Below, in pieces: positions 25,840 to 36,289 of a DNA stretch of 64,000 nt; position 1 is the first letter of the stretch, and each line of letters opens with the position of its first letter. The translations under genes were made by a program, and so were the position numbers. A model generated the notes under the pieces. It saw only the letters and a list, made by a program, of their open reading frames with translations. It was not told the DNA's origin and did no database searches. This DNA comes from JAFGDI01 sp963662515 (GTDB lineage: Bacteria; Planctomycetota; Phycisphaerae; Sedimentisphaerales; SM23-30). The stretch lies in the NCBI GenBank assembly GCA_963662515.1, contig OY759675.1, positions 2,542,001 through 2,606,000 of the forward strand, read 5' to 3'.

Positions 25840-27672
25840 ATGAGGGTATTGAATATACATAGACTCAAGATCCAGTACCGTTTTATAATACCGGTAAGTA
25901 TTTGTACCGTGATAGCAGCATTTACTGTAGTAATATATGTAAACCAACTTACAAAATTGCGAACGATGAAAACGATCACAGAAAACTCAGAATTAGTGCA
26001 GGAACTAGTCAAGAGGAATCAGGAAACCATAGAAAAAAACTGTCTGGCACACGCTGGTCTGTTCTGTCAGTCTGATGTAGTAAGACAAGCATACAAACTA
26101 GCTCTGACTGGTGATATAAACAATGCTACAGATGAAAAAATAACGAAGGCCAGAGACATTCTGAAAACTTATTTTGACCCTATAGCCAAAGGGTTTGAAG
26201 ATGCCACAGGAAAAAACAAATACGAGCTTCATTTCCATCTTCCATCGGAACGGAGCTTTTTGCGAGTATGGCAAAGAGATAAACAAAAAACCGCCGATGA
26301 TCTTTCAGCATTCCGAACCACACTAAAAGAAATGAATAGCAAACACAACCCCATAAAAGGAATAGAGATTGGGAAAGGCGGCTTTGCTTTAAGAGGGATA
26401 ATGCCAGTTACGGACAATGACGGCAGCTATCTTGGTTCAGTAGAAATGCTCTCAGACTATAACCCGCTGGTAATTAATGCCAAACTTAAAAAAGATGACA
26501 CCATTGCAGTTTTTATGGATATATCACTCTTGAATATAGCAACTGGCCTTGCAGATGAAAGCAAAAATCCGCGTATAGGTAATTATGTGTTGGCAACAGC
26601 TACAGATAACTCGATCATACTAGAAAATATAACATCTGAGTTACTAGTAAGAGCAGACAAACAACCAATCAGCCAGTATAAAGATCATTATTATACCAGT
26701 ATATCACCCATATACGATTTTTCTCAAAAGCCAGTTGGTCTTATAGTATATATGCAAAACACACGAGATTATGACCTACAGGCATCTGCCAGTATTATGT
26801 GGCTTGCCATTGGCGCAGGTGTCTTCCTGATAATATGTTCCACAGTAACCATTACAACGGCATACTCGATAAGCCACCCACTTAAACGGGTCATAGTCAG
26901 TCTGGAACAACTCTCGCAAGATGTCAACATTGCGGCATCGCAGGTTTCAAACGCAGCTCAAAGTCAGGCACAAGTAACAACAGAGCAAGCCAGCGGTCTG
27001 GAAGAGATCAATTCATCACTGGAAGAGATCACCGATATGATAAAGCAAAATGCCAGCATAACAAACAAAACCAACGAGGTCTTCAGTCAAACCAGCCTTA
27101 CCGCCCGACAGGGAATGGAAGCTATGCAAAACGCAAATGCGGTTATGAATCAGATAGAAAAATCGGCCCACGAAACTTCTCGAGTTATAAAAATCATTGA
27201 TGAGATCGCGTTCCAGACCAACTTATTGGCACTTAACGCCGCTGTAGAGGCAGCAAGAGCAGGTGAAGCCGGCAAAGGGTTCGCTGTCGTAGCTGATGAG
27301 GTCAGAAAACTTGCCGCCCGGTCGGCCAGTGCAGTAAAGGATACTGCCGGCCTGATCGAGCAATCAGTTACTAATGCACAACATGGAGTATCATCTGTTA
27401 ACGAGATCCAGCAATATCTGAGTAATATAACCAATGATATCAACCAGGCGTCTGCCCTGGCAGGCGATATAGCCAGATCTGCCGATGACAATGCTAATGG
27501 TATTTCGCATATTAACCACGCAATAAGTTCACTGGACAAAGCAACTCAGACAAATGCATCCGGAGCAGAAGAAAGCGCATCGGCAGCTGAACAGCTGGCG
27601 AATCAGGCCAAAATAATGGGCGTATTGGTAACTGAGTTGATGGAATTAGCCAATGGCTCCACCCCAAACTGA
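25840..27672 (+). CDS. Methyl-accepting chemotaxis protein
   Basis: A 610-residue chemoreceptor. One transmembrane segment near residues 14-34, a periplasmic sensor of about 270 residues that looks like a double-Cache domain (contains FHLPSERSFLRVW), a second transmembrane segment near 320-345 (IMWLAIGAGVFLIICS), and a cytoplasmic signalling domain. The hairpin tip is the strictly conserved EIAFQTNLLALNAAVEAARAGE followed by GFAVVADEVRKLA. A HAMP region is short or degenerate. The ribosome site AAGGA precedes the ATG. No che genes are nearby. Ligand unknown. Confidence 0.94.
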   Translation: MRVLNIHRLKIQYRFIIPVSICTVIAAFTVVIYVNQLTKLRTMKTITENSELVQELVKRNQETIEKNCLAHAGLFCQSDVVRQAYKLALTGDINNATDEKITKARDILKTYFDPIAKGFEDATGKNKYELHFHLPSERSFLRVWQRDKQKTADDLSAFRTTLKEMNSKHNPIKGIEIGKGGFALRGIMPVTDNDGSYLGSVEMLSDYNPLVINAKLKKDDTIAVFMDISLLNIATGLADESKNPRIGNYVLATATDNSIILENITSELLVRADKQPISQYKDHYYTSISPIYDFSQKPVGLIVYMQNTRDYDLQASASIMWLAIGAGVFLIICSTVTITTAYSISHPLKRVIVSLEQLSQDVNIAASQVSNAAQSQAQVTTEQASGLEEINSSLEEITDMIKQNASITNKTNEVFSQTSLTARQGMEAMQNANAVMNQIEKSAHETSRVIKIIDEIAFQTNLLALNAAVEAARAGEAGKGFAVVADEVRKLAARSASAVKDTAGLIEQSVTNAQHGVSSVNEIQQYLSNITNDINQASALAGDIARSADDNANGISHINHAISSLDKATQTNASGAEESASAAEQLANQAKIMGVLVTELMELANGSTPN

Positions 27673-27688
27673 GTAAATATCAGGTTAT

Positions 27689-27730
27689 AAAAAAGGGTGG
27701 ACCTCCACTTGGGAATAGCCCACCTTTTAT
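27689..27730 (+). terminator. Terminator of chemoreceptor gene, possibly bidirectional
   Basis: AAAAGGGTGG at 27691-27700 pairs, with one bulge, with CCCACCTTTT at 27719-27729, lying between two convergent genes. Confidence 0.65.
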
Positions 27731-27751
27731 CGTTTAAAACCAGTGTTATTA

Positions 27752-29854
27752 TTAAATGTCAGAACCAGCTAATTTCTCAAAGTGTGTCAGCCAGATATTG
27801 CGGTATTTTTGGGCGTGCTCATACTGAACCTTGAGTAAGTTTTTAACATGCTGGAATCTTTCGGGGTCTAATTTGCTCTCGAGTGAATCCCAGGTATTTA
27901 TCATATTTTCCACACCAGCTAAACCGGCAGTATATTTATCCTCAATATTAGTTATAGTGGTCTTGCCATTTGGCATAGTCTCATGCCAGCCGAAACGATG
28001 AAACCAGAGGAGCAGGCCTTCGGGACAGGTTTTGGGATCATCAAATAATGCGGCCGCCTGCGGGTTATACTGAGTTGTCGCTTTAGTTCCCGTAGCGGTA
28101 CGGTCAGTGCCAATACCATCATTATCAGCATTGATAAACTGCTTCTGCCAGGAATTTCTGGCATCAATACCCGGCTCATAGTGACGGTGATCTGTAGTAT
28201 TGGTATGGGCAATACCCAATGGTCCAACAAAACTGCATACAATCTCATGAGAGTTATTGAGCATATCGGTTAGTTTTGTCACAACTTCATTATCATTCCC
28301 CCAGGTCATACAGACCCATTCTCGGGCAACAGTTTTTGAATCAAGGTCTGTGTCCCAGCACATTCTGCCGCAGGCATACCAGTTAGCCGCGGCGAAATGA
28401 TGGCCCGTCCAGTTTCTTACCCGGCTGACATTGGCCACTCCGGCAATAGCCGAATTGTTAAAACCACTAACTGTACCATCAAGTACCCGGGCCACTGTAC
28501 TGCCCGGTCCTTTAGCAAAAGTATCGCTCTGTAATATTTCCTGCCAGAACGGTCCCCAGTACATCAGATATTTATCATGTCCGGTATATTCCTGGGTAAC
28601 CTGAATTTCCAGAGCCATACGCGTGCGGGGCATAGCGCCAAACAGCGGATGGAACGGCTCGCGGCACATAAAATCACGACTACCAAATTTATTCTGTAAA
28701 AAGACATTATCCATAGTAAAGCTGCCATCTTGCGGAGCAAAACGGATAAACTGCCGCTTGGTCTGATCAGGATCGTCAACATCGTAGGTAAAGGTTCGCC
28801 ACATTACAATACCACCATAAGGGGCCAGTAATTTGCCGTACATCTCGGCAGCCTGAGCCGCAGTACGGCCATACTTTTCGGGGCCGGGCATACCTTCAGA
28901 ACCAGCCTTAACCAGAAACCCGGCAAAGTCGGGTATCTTACTATAGATAATATCTATCTGCTCTCGCCAGAAGGAAATTACACATTCATCTAAAGGATCG
29001 AGAGTTGAGCAGGTGCCCATACCCGGTCCGCAGCGGAAATTCTGGTCAGGAGTAAGACACGAAGCAGCATTAATGCTTATGCCTACCCGGATACCCCACT
29101 TGCGTAAGACATTGGCAATATCAGTAACCCGCTGGAGCTTCTCGGGCGAAAGAACGGCGACATGGGCATTTACATTATTAACTATGACCATATTGATACC
29201 AACCGAAGCACAGGCACGAGCATAGTCATTCCAGCGTTGAGTAGCGGCTGCAGGGTTATCAATTTCGTATTCCCACCATATTGACTTATTATCGGGAGAA
29301 AAAACTCTTTCGGTGGAGCCATCTATATTATCCCAGTGATTAAGTATGCGATAAGTGATATCAGGGGTTTCGAGCAGATTAATATCAGCCAGCGATCTGT
29401 TCATCTGCATCTGGCGTAATAAGGCAAACCCGCCATAGATCAGCCCCTTATCACTTTGGGCAGTAAGGAGGGTCTTACCATAACCTAAATTACGCAGGAG
29501 GAATCCATCCTGCCCGAGCTGAGCCTTCATGCCGGGGATATCATCTATAACCAGACCAGCTTTAGCCAGATCATCTAATCTGGCAATAACAAGGCCATTA
29601 TCCGGTGCAATACCCTGAGCAAAAACCGGCTCAATATCGAGCATATCCTTTACCGCACTGGTAAGCTCGCCTTTGATAGATTGACATAGCTCACTCTGGC
29701 CGGATATCAGAATATTACCCAATACCGCCTTATATTCATTTTTCAAGGCAATATCAGTTATCGGCTCATAGCGAAGCCAGAGCCGATAGCCGTCTTCGGC
29801 CATTGATAAACCAGTTAAACAAAAAAACAATACAATTCTCAATACTTTTTGCAC
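27752..29854 (-). CDS. aguA: GH67 alpha-glucuronidase
   Basis: About 700 residues, a family GH67 alpha-glucuronidase that removes (4-O-methyl)glucuronic acid from xylo-oligosaccharides. The N-terminal domain has DGYRLWLRYEPI; the catalytic barrel shows GSTERVFSPDNKSIWW, GINMVIVNNVNAH, GFLVKAGSEGMPGPEKYGRT and VMWRTFTYD. A signal peptide (VLRIVLFFCLTGLSMA) suggests export, while many GH67 enzymes are intracellular. Start: GTG 29854 is preferred because AGGTGA lies five bases upstream; GTG 29863 is also in frame. It diverges from the GH2 gene at 30565. Confidence 0.94.
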   Translation of the reverse strand: MQKVLRIVLFFCLTGLSMAEDGYRLWLRYEPITDIALKNEYKAVLGNILISGQSELCQSIKGELTSAVKDMLDIEPVFAQGIAPDNGLVIARLDDLAKAGLVIDDIPGMKAQLGQDGFLLRNLGYGKTLLTAQSDKGLIYGGFALLRQMQMNRSLADINLLETPDITYRILNHWDNIDGSTERVFSPDNKSIWWEYEIDNPAAATQRWNDYARACASVGINMVIVNNVNAHVAVLSPEKLQRVTDIANVLRKWGIRVGISINAASCLTPDQNFRCGPGMGTCSTLDPLDECVISFWREQIDIIYSKIPDFAGFLVKAGSEGMPGPEKYGRTAAQAAEMYGKLLAPYGGIVMWRTFTYDVDDPDQTKRQFIRFAPQDGSFTMDNVFLQNKFGSRDFMCREPFHPLFGAMPRTRMALEIQVTQEYTGHDKYLMYWGPFWQEILQSDTFAKGPGSTVARVLDGTVSGFNNSAIAGVANVSRVRNWTGHHFAAANWYACGRMCWDTDLDSKTVAREWVCMTWGNDNEVVTKLTDMLNNSHEIVCSFVGPLGIAHTNTTDHRHYEPGIDARNSWQKQFINADNDGIGTDRTATGTKATTQYNPQAAALFDDPKTCPEGLLLWFHRFGWHETMPNGKTTITNIEDKYTAGLAGVENMINTWDSLESKLDPERFQHVKNLLKVQYEHAQKYRNIWLTHFEKLAGSDI

Positions 29855-30564
29855 TATAGTCACCTACTATTAAATCTCCAAAGTTACAACAAAACGGCTA
29901 TAAAGCCAGAATAAAGAGGATATAAGCCATATCAGCGATTTAGCTGATAAGTCCGGGACATATTCTGGCCGGAAAACATATCATATAGTAACCCAAACCG
30001 CCCCCTTTTTCAAGCAAATCCCCCCTTTACTCCCCCCGGGCGAAAGAACCTGCCATTGGCAACATTCTGTTGGATTAGTTATTTCAGGGTATTATTATAG
30101 CTAAAAGTTCGTAAAAAGCCTCAATTTCCCCTGATAGCCAATATGACAACAATATAGGGCATGTGAGCTTCTGTCTAAAGAGCTATTGATAATGATTCGT
30201 CCGCTTCTGGCAGACTCATGACTTAAAGAAGCCCTGAAGCATCTGACTCCTAAGCACGCCATGTTCGCATGTCTGGAAAAATGTCACACTCTAGTCCGGC
30301 GTAAGGCGTGAAAAATCTTGCTTTATTTATGGTGTGGGGTTATATTCGATACATTGATCGTAAACATGCGTTCCTGTTTTACAAGTTAAGCAAGAGTCAG
30401 AAGGTATCCAGAAAATTTAAGGAAAAGTAGCGAGCTGTTATTTCACAACAAACCGCTATATTACGATCAAAAGTATAACGACGATATATAAAGAGACTCA
30501 GGAAACCCATTTGACTAGATTTTGTTTTGATTTCAGATAAAAACACTTTATAAGGAGTAGCTTC
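29855..30564. other. Long divergent intergenic region between GH67 and GH2 genes
   Basis: About 710 bases with no gene I can support. Features seen: a small hairpin ATCAGC/GCTGAT at 29931-29948, C-rich tracts near 30001-30050, and a possible sigma-70 promoter TTGGAT (30070-30075) with TATTAT (30093-30098) at 17 bases reading right. Short frames such as one ending near 30429 (RYIDRKHAFLFYKLSK) are too short and broken to call. Probably carries the promoters for both glycosidases. Confidence 0.4.
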
Positions 30565-33500
30565 ATGCCGGTTATTTTCAGGTACATATCAGGAAAAAAC
30601 AGGAATCTTTTTCTTATACTGTTAGGAATGTTATGCGTTTATATTCCGTCATTTGCTGGAGAGTTGCCGGACATTGAAGATCCGAAATTTCTCGGCGTCA
30701 ATACCGTAGCGCCGCACGCCACACTTATGCCCTATGCCAATACAAAACAGGCTCTGGCCGGTGACCGTCTGGGTTCGCCGTGGTGTAAGGTACTCAATGG
30801 TAAATGGCAGTTCAAATGGTCAGCGGACCCGGCGAGCAGGCCAGAAGATTTCTTCAAGACTGACTATGACAGTTCGAATTGGCCCAAAATAGCGGTACCG
30901 GGTAACTGGCAACTACAAGGCTATGGAGTGCCGTTATATACCAATATCACCTATCCCTTTAAGAATAATCCTCCATTTGTAATGGGTGAGCCGGATAAAC
31001 GCTATACTTCTTACGATCAGAGAAACCCGGTAGGGAGTTATAAACATAAGTTTACAGTGCCTGGCAAATGGCAGGGTCGTGAGATATTCATTCATTTTGA
31101 TGGTGTTAATTCTTTTTTGAACCTCTGGATCAATGGCAAATATGCCGGTTCAGGTCAGGGAAGCCGTACACCAATAGCTTTCAATATAACTGACTATCTG
31201 AAAGAAGGAGAAAACGAACTGGCGGCGGAGGTATATCGCTATTGCGCGGGTTCCTATCTGGAAGATCAGGATTTCTGGCGGCTTAGCGGAATATATAGGA
31301 ATGTGTATTTATACAGTACCCCGCAGGTTCATATTCATGATGTCTTTGTCACTACCGATCTGGACGATGAGTATAAAAATGCGGAGTTGAAGGCTGAAAT
31401 CCAGATAAAGAGATATCGTAATAATCAAACTGAGCCGATAGTAAAGTTTGAGCTATTCGATGCCGCAAATAAAAGCATCTGCCAGGTCAAGGCCAATAGC
31501 AGCTGCTTGACAGCCAAAACCGAGGCGAGCGAGCTGAATGCAGAATTAGTGTCCAAGATCACAGAGCCATTGAAATGGTCGGCGGAGAAACCAAATCTAT
31601 ATAAAGGGGTTATCACTCTGACCGATCCCCAGAGCGGCAAGATCATAGATATAGTGAGTACGAGCGTAGGCTTCCGCGAGATCAAGATCTATGACCAGCA
31701 GGTATTTATAAACGGTGAATCGGTGAAATTTCGCGGTGTTAACCGTCATGAGCATGACCCCGATACCGGCCATTATCTGACGCCCGAGTCTATGCTGCGT
31801 GATGTTCTGCTCATGAAGCGGAATAATATTAATACGGTACGCACCTGTCATTATCCTGATGATCCATACTGGTATGAGCTATGTGATAAATACGGCATAT
31901 ACCTGATGGACGAAGCTAATATAGAATCGCATGGCAATCAGTCGATAGCCCGTAACCCGGTATGGGAATCTCAGCATCTGGATCGGGGCAGGCGTATGGT
32001 AGAAAGAGACAAGAATCATCCTTCGATAATATTCTGGTCAATGGGCAATGAAGCTGGCAACGGCAGTAATTTTGATGCACTGCTCAACTGGATGCACGCG
32101 CGTGATAAAACCCGTCCGGTGCATTATGAAGGTTATAGCCGGATCTGTGATGTAGAGAGCAGGATGTACCCTTCAGTGGCCGATGTTATCGCTGAAGGCC
32201 GGGAGGATAATCCTCAGCCCTTCTTTATCTGCGAATATGCCCATGCGATGGGTAATGCGATGGGTAATATGGTGGAATACTGGGAGGCTATAAAAAGCAG
32301 TAAACGCCTGATCGGAGCATGCGTCTGGGACTGGGTTGACCAGGGCATAAGACGCAGAGACAGCCAGGGTAATCCATTCTTTGTTTACGGGGGCGATTTT
32401 GGTGATTATCCGAACGATAATAACTTCTGCCTCAACGGAATAGTCGGACCTGATCGAGAGATAACTGCCAAACTGCGTGGTACCGCCAAAGTATATCAGT
32501 ATGTGAACTTCCGTAAATCAAATGTTAAATCATCTTTGTATGAGGTGAAAAATGAATATGATTTCACTAATCTCAATGAATTTCAGATCAACTGGCAGGT
32601 TTGTGAAGATGGCAGAGTTATACAGAGCGGCAAATTAAAGGAACTTGCCGTAATGCCCCATAATTCGGCTGAATTTGAGGTACCATGTAGCAAGCCGGCC
32701 ATTCTTACTGCCGGAGCCGATTATCAGCTGGAATTTACCGTATCGCTGAAAAAAGACCAGATATGGGCCGATAAGGGTCATATTGTCGCTCGTGAGCAAA
32801 TAGCTCTTGACTGGCATAACAGTGCCGGGACATTAGTAGATAGAAATAATATATACCAGCAGAAAGATATGCCTGAGCAGGAAATGACCGCCCGGGCCGA
32901 TGAAAACTACCTGACCCTTAGCAGTAAAGACATAAAGATCGAGCTGGACAAAAAAACCGGCTTGCTCAATAAACTAAGCTATTATGGTCAGGATGTTATT
33001 GCCCAACCATCGCCGCGGTTAAATCTATTCCGGGCTCCGCTGGATAATGACAAAAATTTCCAGAGAGCATGGTATCGCCATGGCCTCAACCGGCTGGAAC
33101 TGACAAAGGCTCAAGTTGACTGGTCCGATTTCGGCGATTATTGGCAGGCAATGGCCAACCAGACCTATAGCAGCGACAAAGACACAGTGGAAGTAACAAT
33201 ATCATATCAGTTCTTCAAGAACGGCTGGATAAAGATCGACAGCACCATTTGCCCATCATTTGTGATCGAGACATTGCCGCGAGTAGGCTATGAGCTGGTC
33301 TTGAACCGCGAGCTGGATAATGTCTGCTGGTACGGCCGCGGCCCGTGGGAAAACTATAGCGACCGTAAGAGCAGCGAATTTTTTGGTATGTATGCCATGA
33401 AAGCCGCGGAGATGTACGAACCGTATATAAAGCCGCAGGAAAATGGCAGTCGTCAGAATGTACGCTGGACGGCGGTGACAAATAAGAAGAATACCGGCAT

Positions 33501-34476
33501 ATTGATCAATGCCGCGAAAGAGTTTGCCTTTAGTGTCTTACCATATTCGACCGCAGATCTGACCATGGCCAGGCATACCAGCGAGCTGCCGGATAATGAC
33601 AAATTGTATATGAATCTTGATCTGGCCCAGACAGGAGTAGGCTCAGCAAGCTGCGGACCTGATGCCCTGGAAAAGTACCGGGTGAAAGGCAGTGAATTTG
33701 TCATGAGTTTTACCATAAAACCATTACGAAAAGCCAAACCTGAAGCGATCGCCGCTAAAGGCAGAGTAAATTTCGCCACCTGCCAGCCACCAGCTATATC
33801 ACTGGTTAAAATGGCAGATAATCAGGACAAGACAACACTGGTCAGTCTGACAGCCGAATCTGCCAAAACTGATATAAACAATAATGAGCGGATATTGTAC
33901 CGAAGCGGCAGCAATGCGACTTTTGAGATGTATAAAGAGCCGCTGAAGCTCTCTGGTATGGAAAATTTGCAGGTTATGACGGTTTCTGCCGATAAGTACG
34001 CCTCATCAATAATAACCCGTCAATGGCATGAGTTAATTGACCTGCAAAAGATACCATCAGAAAAAATAACGGTGGTCAGCGTTGACAGCTTTGATGCCGG
34101 AGAGGGCAATCCTGCCAATCTACTCGATGGCAATGCAGAGACATTCTGGCATAGTACCTGGCGGCCGGCCCACACGCCCTACCCGCATGAAATAATCATA
34201 GACCTGGGCGGCGAATATGAACTGGCCGGCTGGAAATGCCTTAACCGTCAGAATAGCAATACCGGCCGGATCGCAGATTATACTTTCTGGCTCAGTAATG
34301 ATGGCCAGGAGTATAAGCAGATAATGGCAGGAACACTGTTAAATACTAATGACTGGCAGACATTGCAGCTACCAGCCGGTGCCAAAGGAAGATATGTTAA
34401 ACTAATTGGGCTGCGAGGTTCTAATAATGAGCAGTATGCGGCAATGGCAGAGATAGGTTTTTTGATAAGGAAATGA
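30565..34476 (+). CDS. GH2 beta-galactosidase with C-terminal discoidin domain
   Basis: A 1,303-residue LacZ-type family GH2 enzyme. A signal peptide leads; the jelly-roll domain contains PGNWQLQGYG and DFWRLSGIYRNVYLY, the barrel begins with KFRGVNRHEHDPDTG. Acid/base Glu496 sits in SMGNEAGNG and nucleophile Glu557 in FICEYAHAMGNAMGN. The beta-galactosidase small-chain domain follows with LFRAPLDNDKNF and WYGRGPWENYSDRK. Residues about 1170-1303 are an added F5/8-type C (discoidin) domain (NLLDGNAETFWHSTW), likely glycan-binding. Good AGGAG ribosome site. Secreted, so likely acts on galactose-containing polysaccharides rather than lactose. Confidence 0.95.
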   Translation: MPVIFRYISGKNRNLFLILLGMLCVYIPSFAGELPDIEDPKFLGVNTVAPHATLMPYANTKQALAGDRLGSPWCKVLNGKWQFKWSADPASRPEDFFKTDYDSSNWPKIAVPGNWQLQGYGVPLYTNITYPFKNNPPFVMGEPDKRYTSYDQRNPVGSYKHKFTVPGKWQGREIFIHFDGVNSFLNLWINGKYAGSGQGSRTPIAFNITDYLKEGENELAAEVYRYCAGSYLEDQDFWRLSGIYRNVYLYSTPQVHIHDVFVTTDLDDEYKNAELKAEIQIKRYRNNQTEPIVKFELFDAANKSICQVKANSSCLTAKTEASELNAELVSKITEPLKWSAEKPNLYKGVITLTDPQSGKIIDIVSTSVGFREIKIYDQQVFINGESVKFRGVNRHEHDPDTGHYLTPESMLRDVLLMKRNNINTVRTCHYPDDPYWYELCDKYGIYLMDEANIESHGNQSIARNPVWESQHLDRGRRMVERDKNHPSIIFWSMGNEAGNGSNFDALLNWMHARDKTRPVHYEGYSRICDVESRMYPSVADVIAEGREDNPQPFFICEYAHAMGNAMGNMVEYWEAIKSSKRLIGACVWDWVDQGIRRRDSQGNPFFVYGGDFGDYPNDNNFCLNGIVGPDREITAKLRGTAKVYQYVNFRKSNVKSSLYEVKNEYDFTNLNEFQINWQVCEDGRVIQSGKLKELAVMPHNSAEFEVPCSKPAILTAGADYQLEFTVSLKKDQIWADKGHIVAREQIALDWHNSAGTLVDRNNIYQQKDMPEQEMTARADENYLTLSSKDIKIELDKKTGLLNKLSYYGQDVIAQPSPRLNLFRAPLDNDKNFQRAWYRHGLNRLELTKAQVDWSDFGDYWQAMANQTYSSDKDTVEVTISYQFFKNGWIKIDSTICPSFVIETLPRVGYELVLNRELDNVCWYGRGPWENYSDRKSSEFFGMYAMKAAEMYEPYIKPQENGSRQNVRWTAVTNKKNTGILINAAKEFAFSVLPYSTADLTMARHTSELPDNDKLYMNLDLAQTGVGSASCGPDALEKYRVKGSEFVMSFTIKPLRKAKPEAIAAKGRVNFATCQPPAISLVKMADNQDKTTLVSLTAESAKTDINNNERILYRSGSNATFEMYKEPLKLSGMENLQVMTVSADKYASSIITRQWHELIDLQKIPSEKITVVSVDSFDAGEGNPANLLDGNAETFWHSTWRPAHTPYPHEIIIDLGGEYELAGWKCLNRQNSNTGRIADYTFWLSNDGQEYKQIMAGTLLNTNDWQTLQLPAGAKGRYVKLIGLRGSNNEQYAAMAEIGFLIRK

Positions 34477-34558
34477 TCGTTATATCGAAATGATAAGGGG
34501 AAGTTAAAGCCTTCACGCCTTTAGAACAAATACGCACATTGTCAGATAGAGCAACAGC

Positions 34559-35401
34559 TCAGAGAAGCTTTCTGAGCTGCATTCTGATAGCCCTGTTCAT
34601 TGCGATAATATCGGCTGCAGGCTTGACTTCATGCACTCTGACAATATCTGCCCCATGCTCGATAGCCCACGCGGTAACGGCTGAATCACCATAAATGCGT
34701 TCAGAGGGAATATCTATATTTAATATTTTGCCAATAAATGACTTACGACTGGCGCCCAATAAAAGCGGACAATTGAGCTGTTTGAATTGCTCAAAATTAG
34801 CGATAATCTGGAGATTATGCTCAAGAGTTTTGCCAAAACCAATACCTGGGTCGAGGATAATATTGCCTCGTTCAATTCCATGCTGACAGGCCCAATCAAT
34901 ACGACTGCTGAGATATGCGATAATATCCTGCACCGGGTCATTATAATGGGGATCGTCCTGCATATCAGCTGGCGTTCCCTGCTTGTGCATGAGAATTAAC
35001 GGGCAGTTAAATTCTGCTGCAAGTAAAGCCATAGCCGGGTCCTCTTCCAGGGCAGAAATATCATTTATGATAGTAGCTCCGGCTTTGAGTGCTGTGCGGG
35101 CAACGGCAGCTTTAGTCGTATCAACGCTTATATGCACATCAGAAACAGCCCGTAGAGCGGCGATAACCGGCACAACCCTGTCGATCTGCTGCTGAGCGGG
35201 AACGCGGTCAGAGCCGGGTCTGGTGGATTCTCCACCAATATCAATAATTGCCGCCCCATGCCGGACCATTGTCAGAGCAGATGCAACGGCCATATCAACA
35301 TCAGAGTAACGCCCACCATCACTGAAGGAATCCGGAGTGATATTAAGTATGCCCATAATAAGCGGGCCTCTGGCGGTTATCATATTAAATAAGTCTGACA
35401 T
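34559..35401 (-). CDS. folP: Dihydropteroate synthase
   Basis: A 280-residue DHPS joining 6-hydroxymethyl-dihydropterin pyrophosphate to p-aminobenzoate in folate synthesis. Motifs in order: MGILNITPDSFSDGG, GGESTRPGS, INDISALEEDP, LMHKQGTPADMQ, DPGIGFGKTLEHN, GASRKSFIG, and the final VRVHEV. Start set at ATG 35401, preceded by CGGAG; the open frame extends 60 residues further upstream into the esterase gene but without family similarity. It ends the manC-ruvX-tatC-esterase-folP run on the minus strand. Confidence 0.96.
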   Translation of the reverse strand: MSDLFNMITARGPLIMGILNITPDSFSDGGRYSDVDMAVASALTMVRHGAAIIDIGGESTRPGSDRVPAQQQIDRVVPVIAALRAVSDVHISVDTTKAAVARTALKAGATIINDISALEEDPAMALLAAEFNCPLILMHKQGTPADMQDDPHYNDPVQDIIAYLSSRIDWACQHGIERGNIILDPGIGFGKTLEHNLQIIANFEQFKQLNCPLLLGASRKSFIGKILNIDIPSERIYGDSAVTAWAIEHGADIVRVHEVKPAADIIAMNRAIRMQLRKLL

Positions 35402-35435
35402 TAAATAACTCCGAGAGAGCAACTCTGGTAAGTAA

Positions 35436-36266
35436 TCACTGTTTGGCTTTTCTGGCGATGATCTCCAGATATTTACGGGCATATCTTTGGCCAAATATCT
35501 TATGAGATGCCGTATTAAAATGAACCTTATCCGGATTGGAAGTAAGATCCTCAGAAGAAACAAAAGCGGTGAAAGGGACAATACCAGTGATCTCTTTCAG
35601 GGCACGATTGACCAGAGAAATGTACCCAGGCTCATCTTTGGCATAAAAACGGCCTAGCTCTCCGACAATGAACGGAAGATCCTGCGTATCAAGGTCCGTA
35701 CGAAAACGCTGTATAAGCTCTTGCAGACGGTCTTTATGCTCTGGGGCCTGCTCAGGCTTACAGTCCGCTTCGCCCTGATGCCAGAGTATGGCCTTGAGAG
35801 TACCATATTGCATAGCGAGCCTGGTTCTTTCGATAGCATCATCATAAGGGTGACTATCGGTTGGTTCAAACCAGACTCCCGGCTGCCAGTGGTTAATGGA
35901 GGAGCCGCCGCAAGCTGCGGGTATAAGACCTACGACAATATTGGGGTCATTTTCTACCAGAACAAGAGCAAAATGTCTGGCCAGCCCGGCTCCGGCTGCC
36001 TTCTTATCAAAATGGATCGGATCTGTAGCCGGTTGCCATTTACCCTCTTTATTCAGGGCAAAAATCCGGGGATGTGGGATATTATCCGCCTGATCGATCG
36101 CCCCCCTGCCAGCCATATTTGACTGACCTGCCAGAAGGAATAAGTGAACTTTATCTTTACTGTATGAAGTAAGATCAGATCGACTTTCATCTGAGGAAAA
36201 CGCAACTGAGCTTATGGTTAAAGCAAGTAGTAATACCAAAAATATCTTAAAGTTATTAATCTTCAT
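35436..36266 (-). CDS. Secreted SASA/sialate O-acetylesterase-type carbohydrate esterase
   Basis: About 276 residues with a signal peptide (KIFLVLLLALTISSVAFS). The mature part is a SGNH-type esterase of the SASA (DUF303) family: block I LLAGQSNMAG with the nucleophile Ser, AACGGSSINHW, ILWHQGEADCK, and the C-terminal DKVHFNTASHK with catalytic Asp/His. Such enzymes deacetylate sialic acid or acetylxylan. Start at ATG 36266; a GTG at 36293 overlaps the tatC stop and is an alternative that would couple the two. Fits the xylan/mannan-degrading theme of the window. Confidence 0.9.
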   Translation of the reverse strand: MKINNFKIFLVLLLALTISSVAFSSDESRSDLTSYSKDKVHLFLLAGQSNMAGRGAIDQADNIPHPRIFALNKEGKWQPATDPIHFDKKAAGAGLARHFALVLVENDPNIVVGLIPAACGGSSINHWQPGVWFEPTDSHPYDDAIERTRLAMQYGTLKAILWHQGEADCKPEQAPEHKDRLQELIQRFRTDLDTQDLPFIVGELGRFYAKDEPGYISLVNRALKEITGIVPFTAFVSSEDLTSNPDKVHFNTASHKIFGQRYARKYLEIIARKAKQ

Positions 36267-36289
36267 TTTTCTCTTTCTCAAAAGACTGG

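Noticed and set aside
30180..30430. Protein-like short frames that could be a transposase remnant between GH67 and GH2 genes.
   Set aside because: Frames are broken and short, with no transposase motif and no terminal repeats found.
34559..35581. Longer folP frame starting at 35581.
   Set aside because: The extra 60 residues overlap the esterase gene and have no DHPS similarity; ATG 35401 has a good ribosome site.
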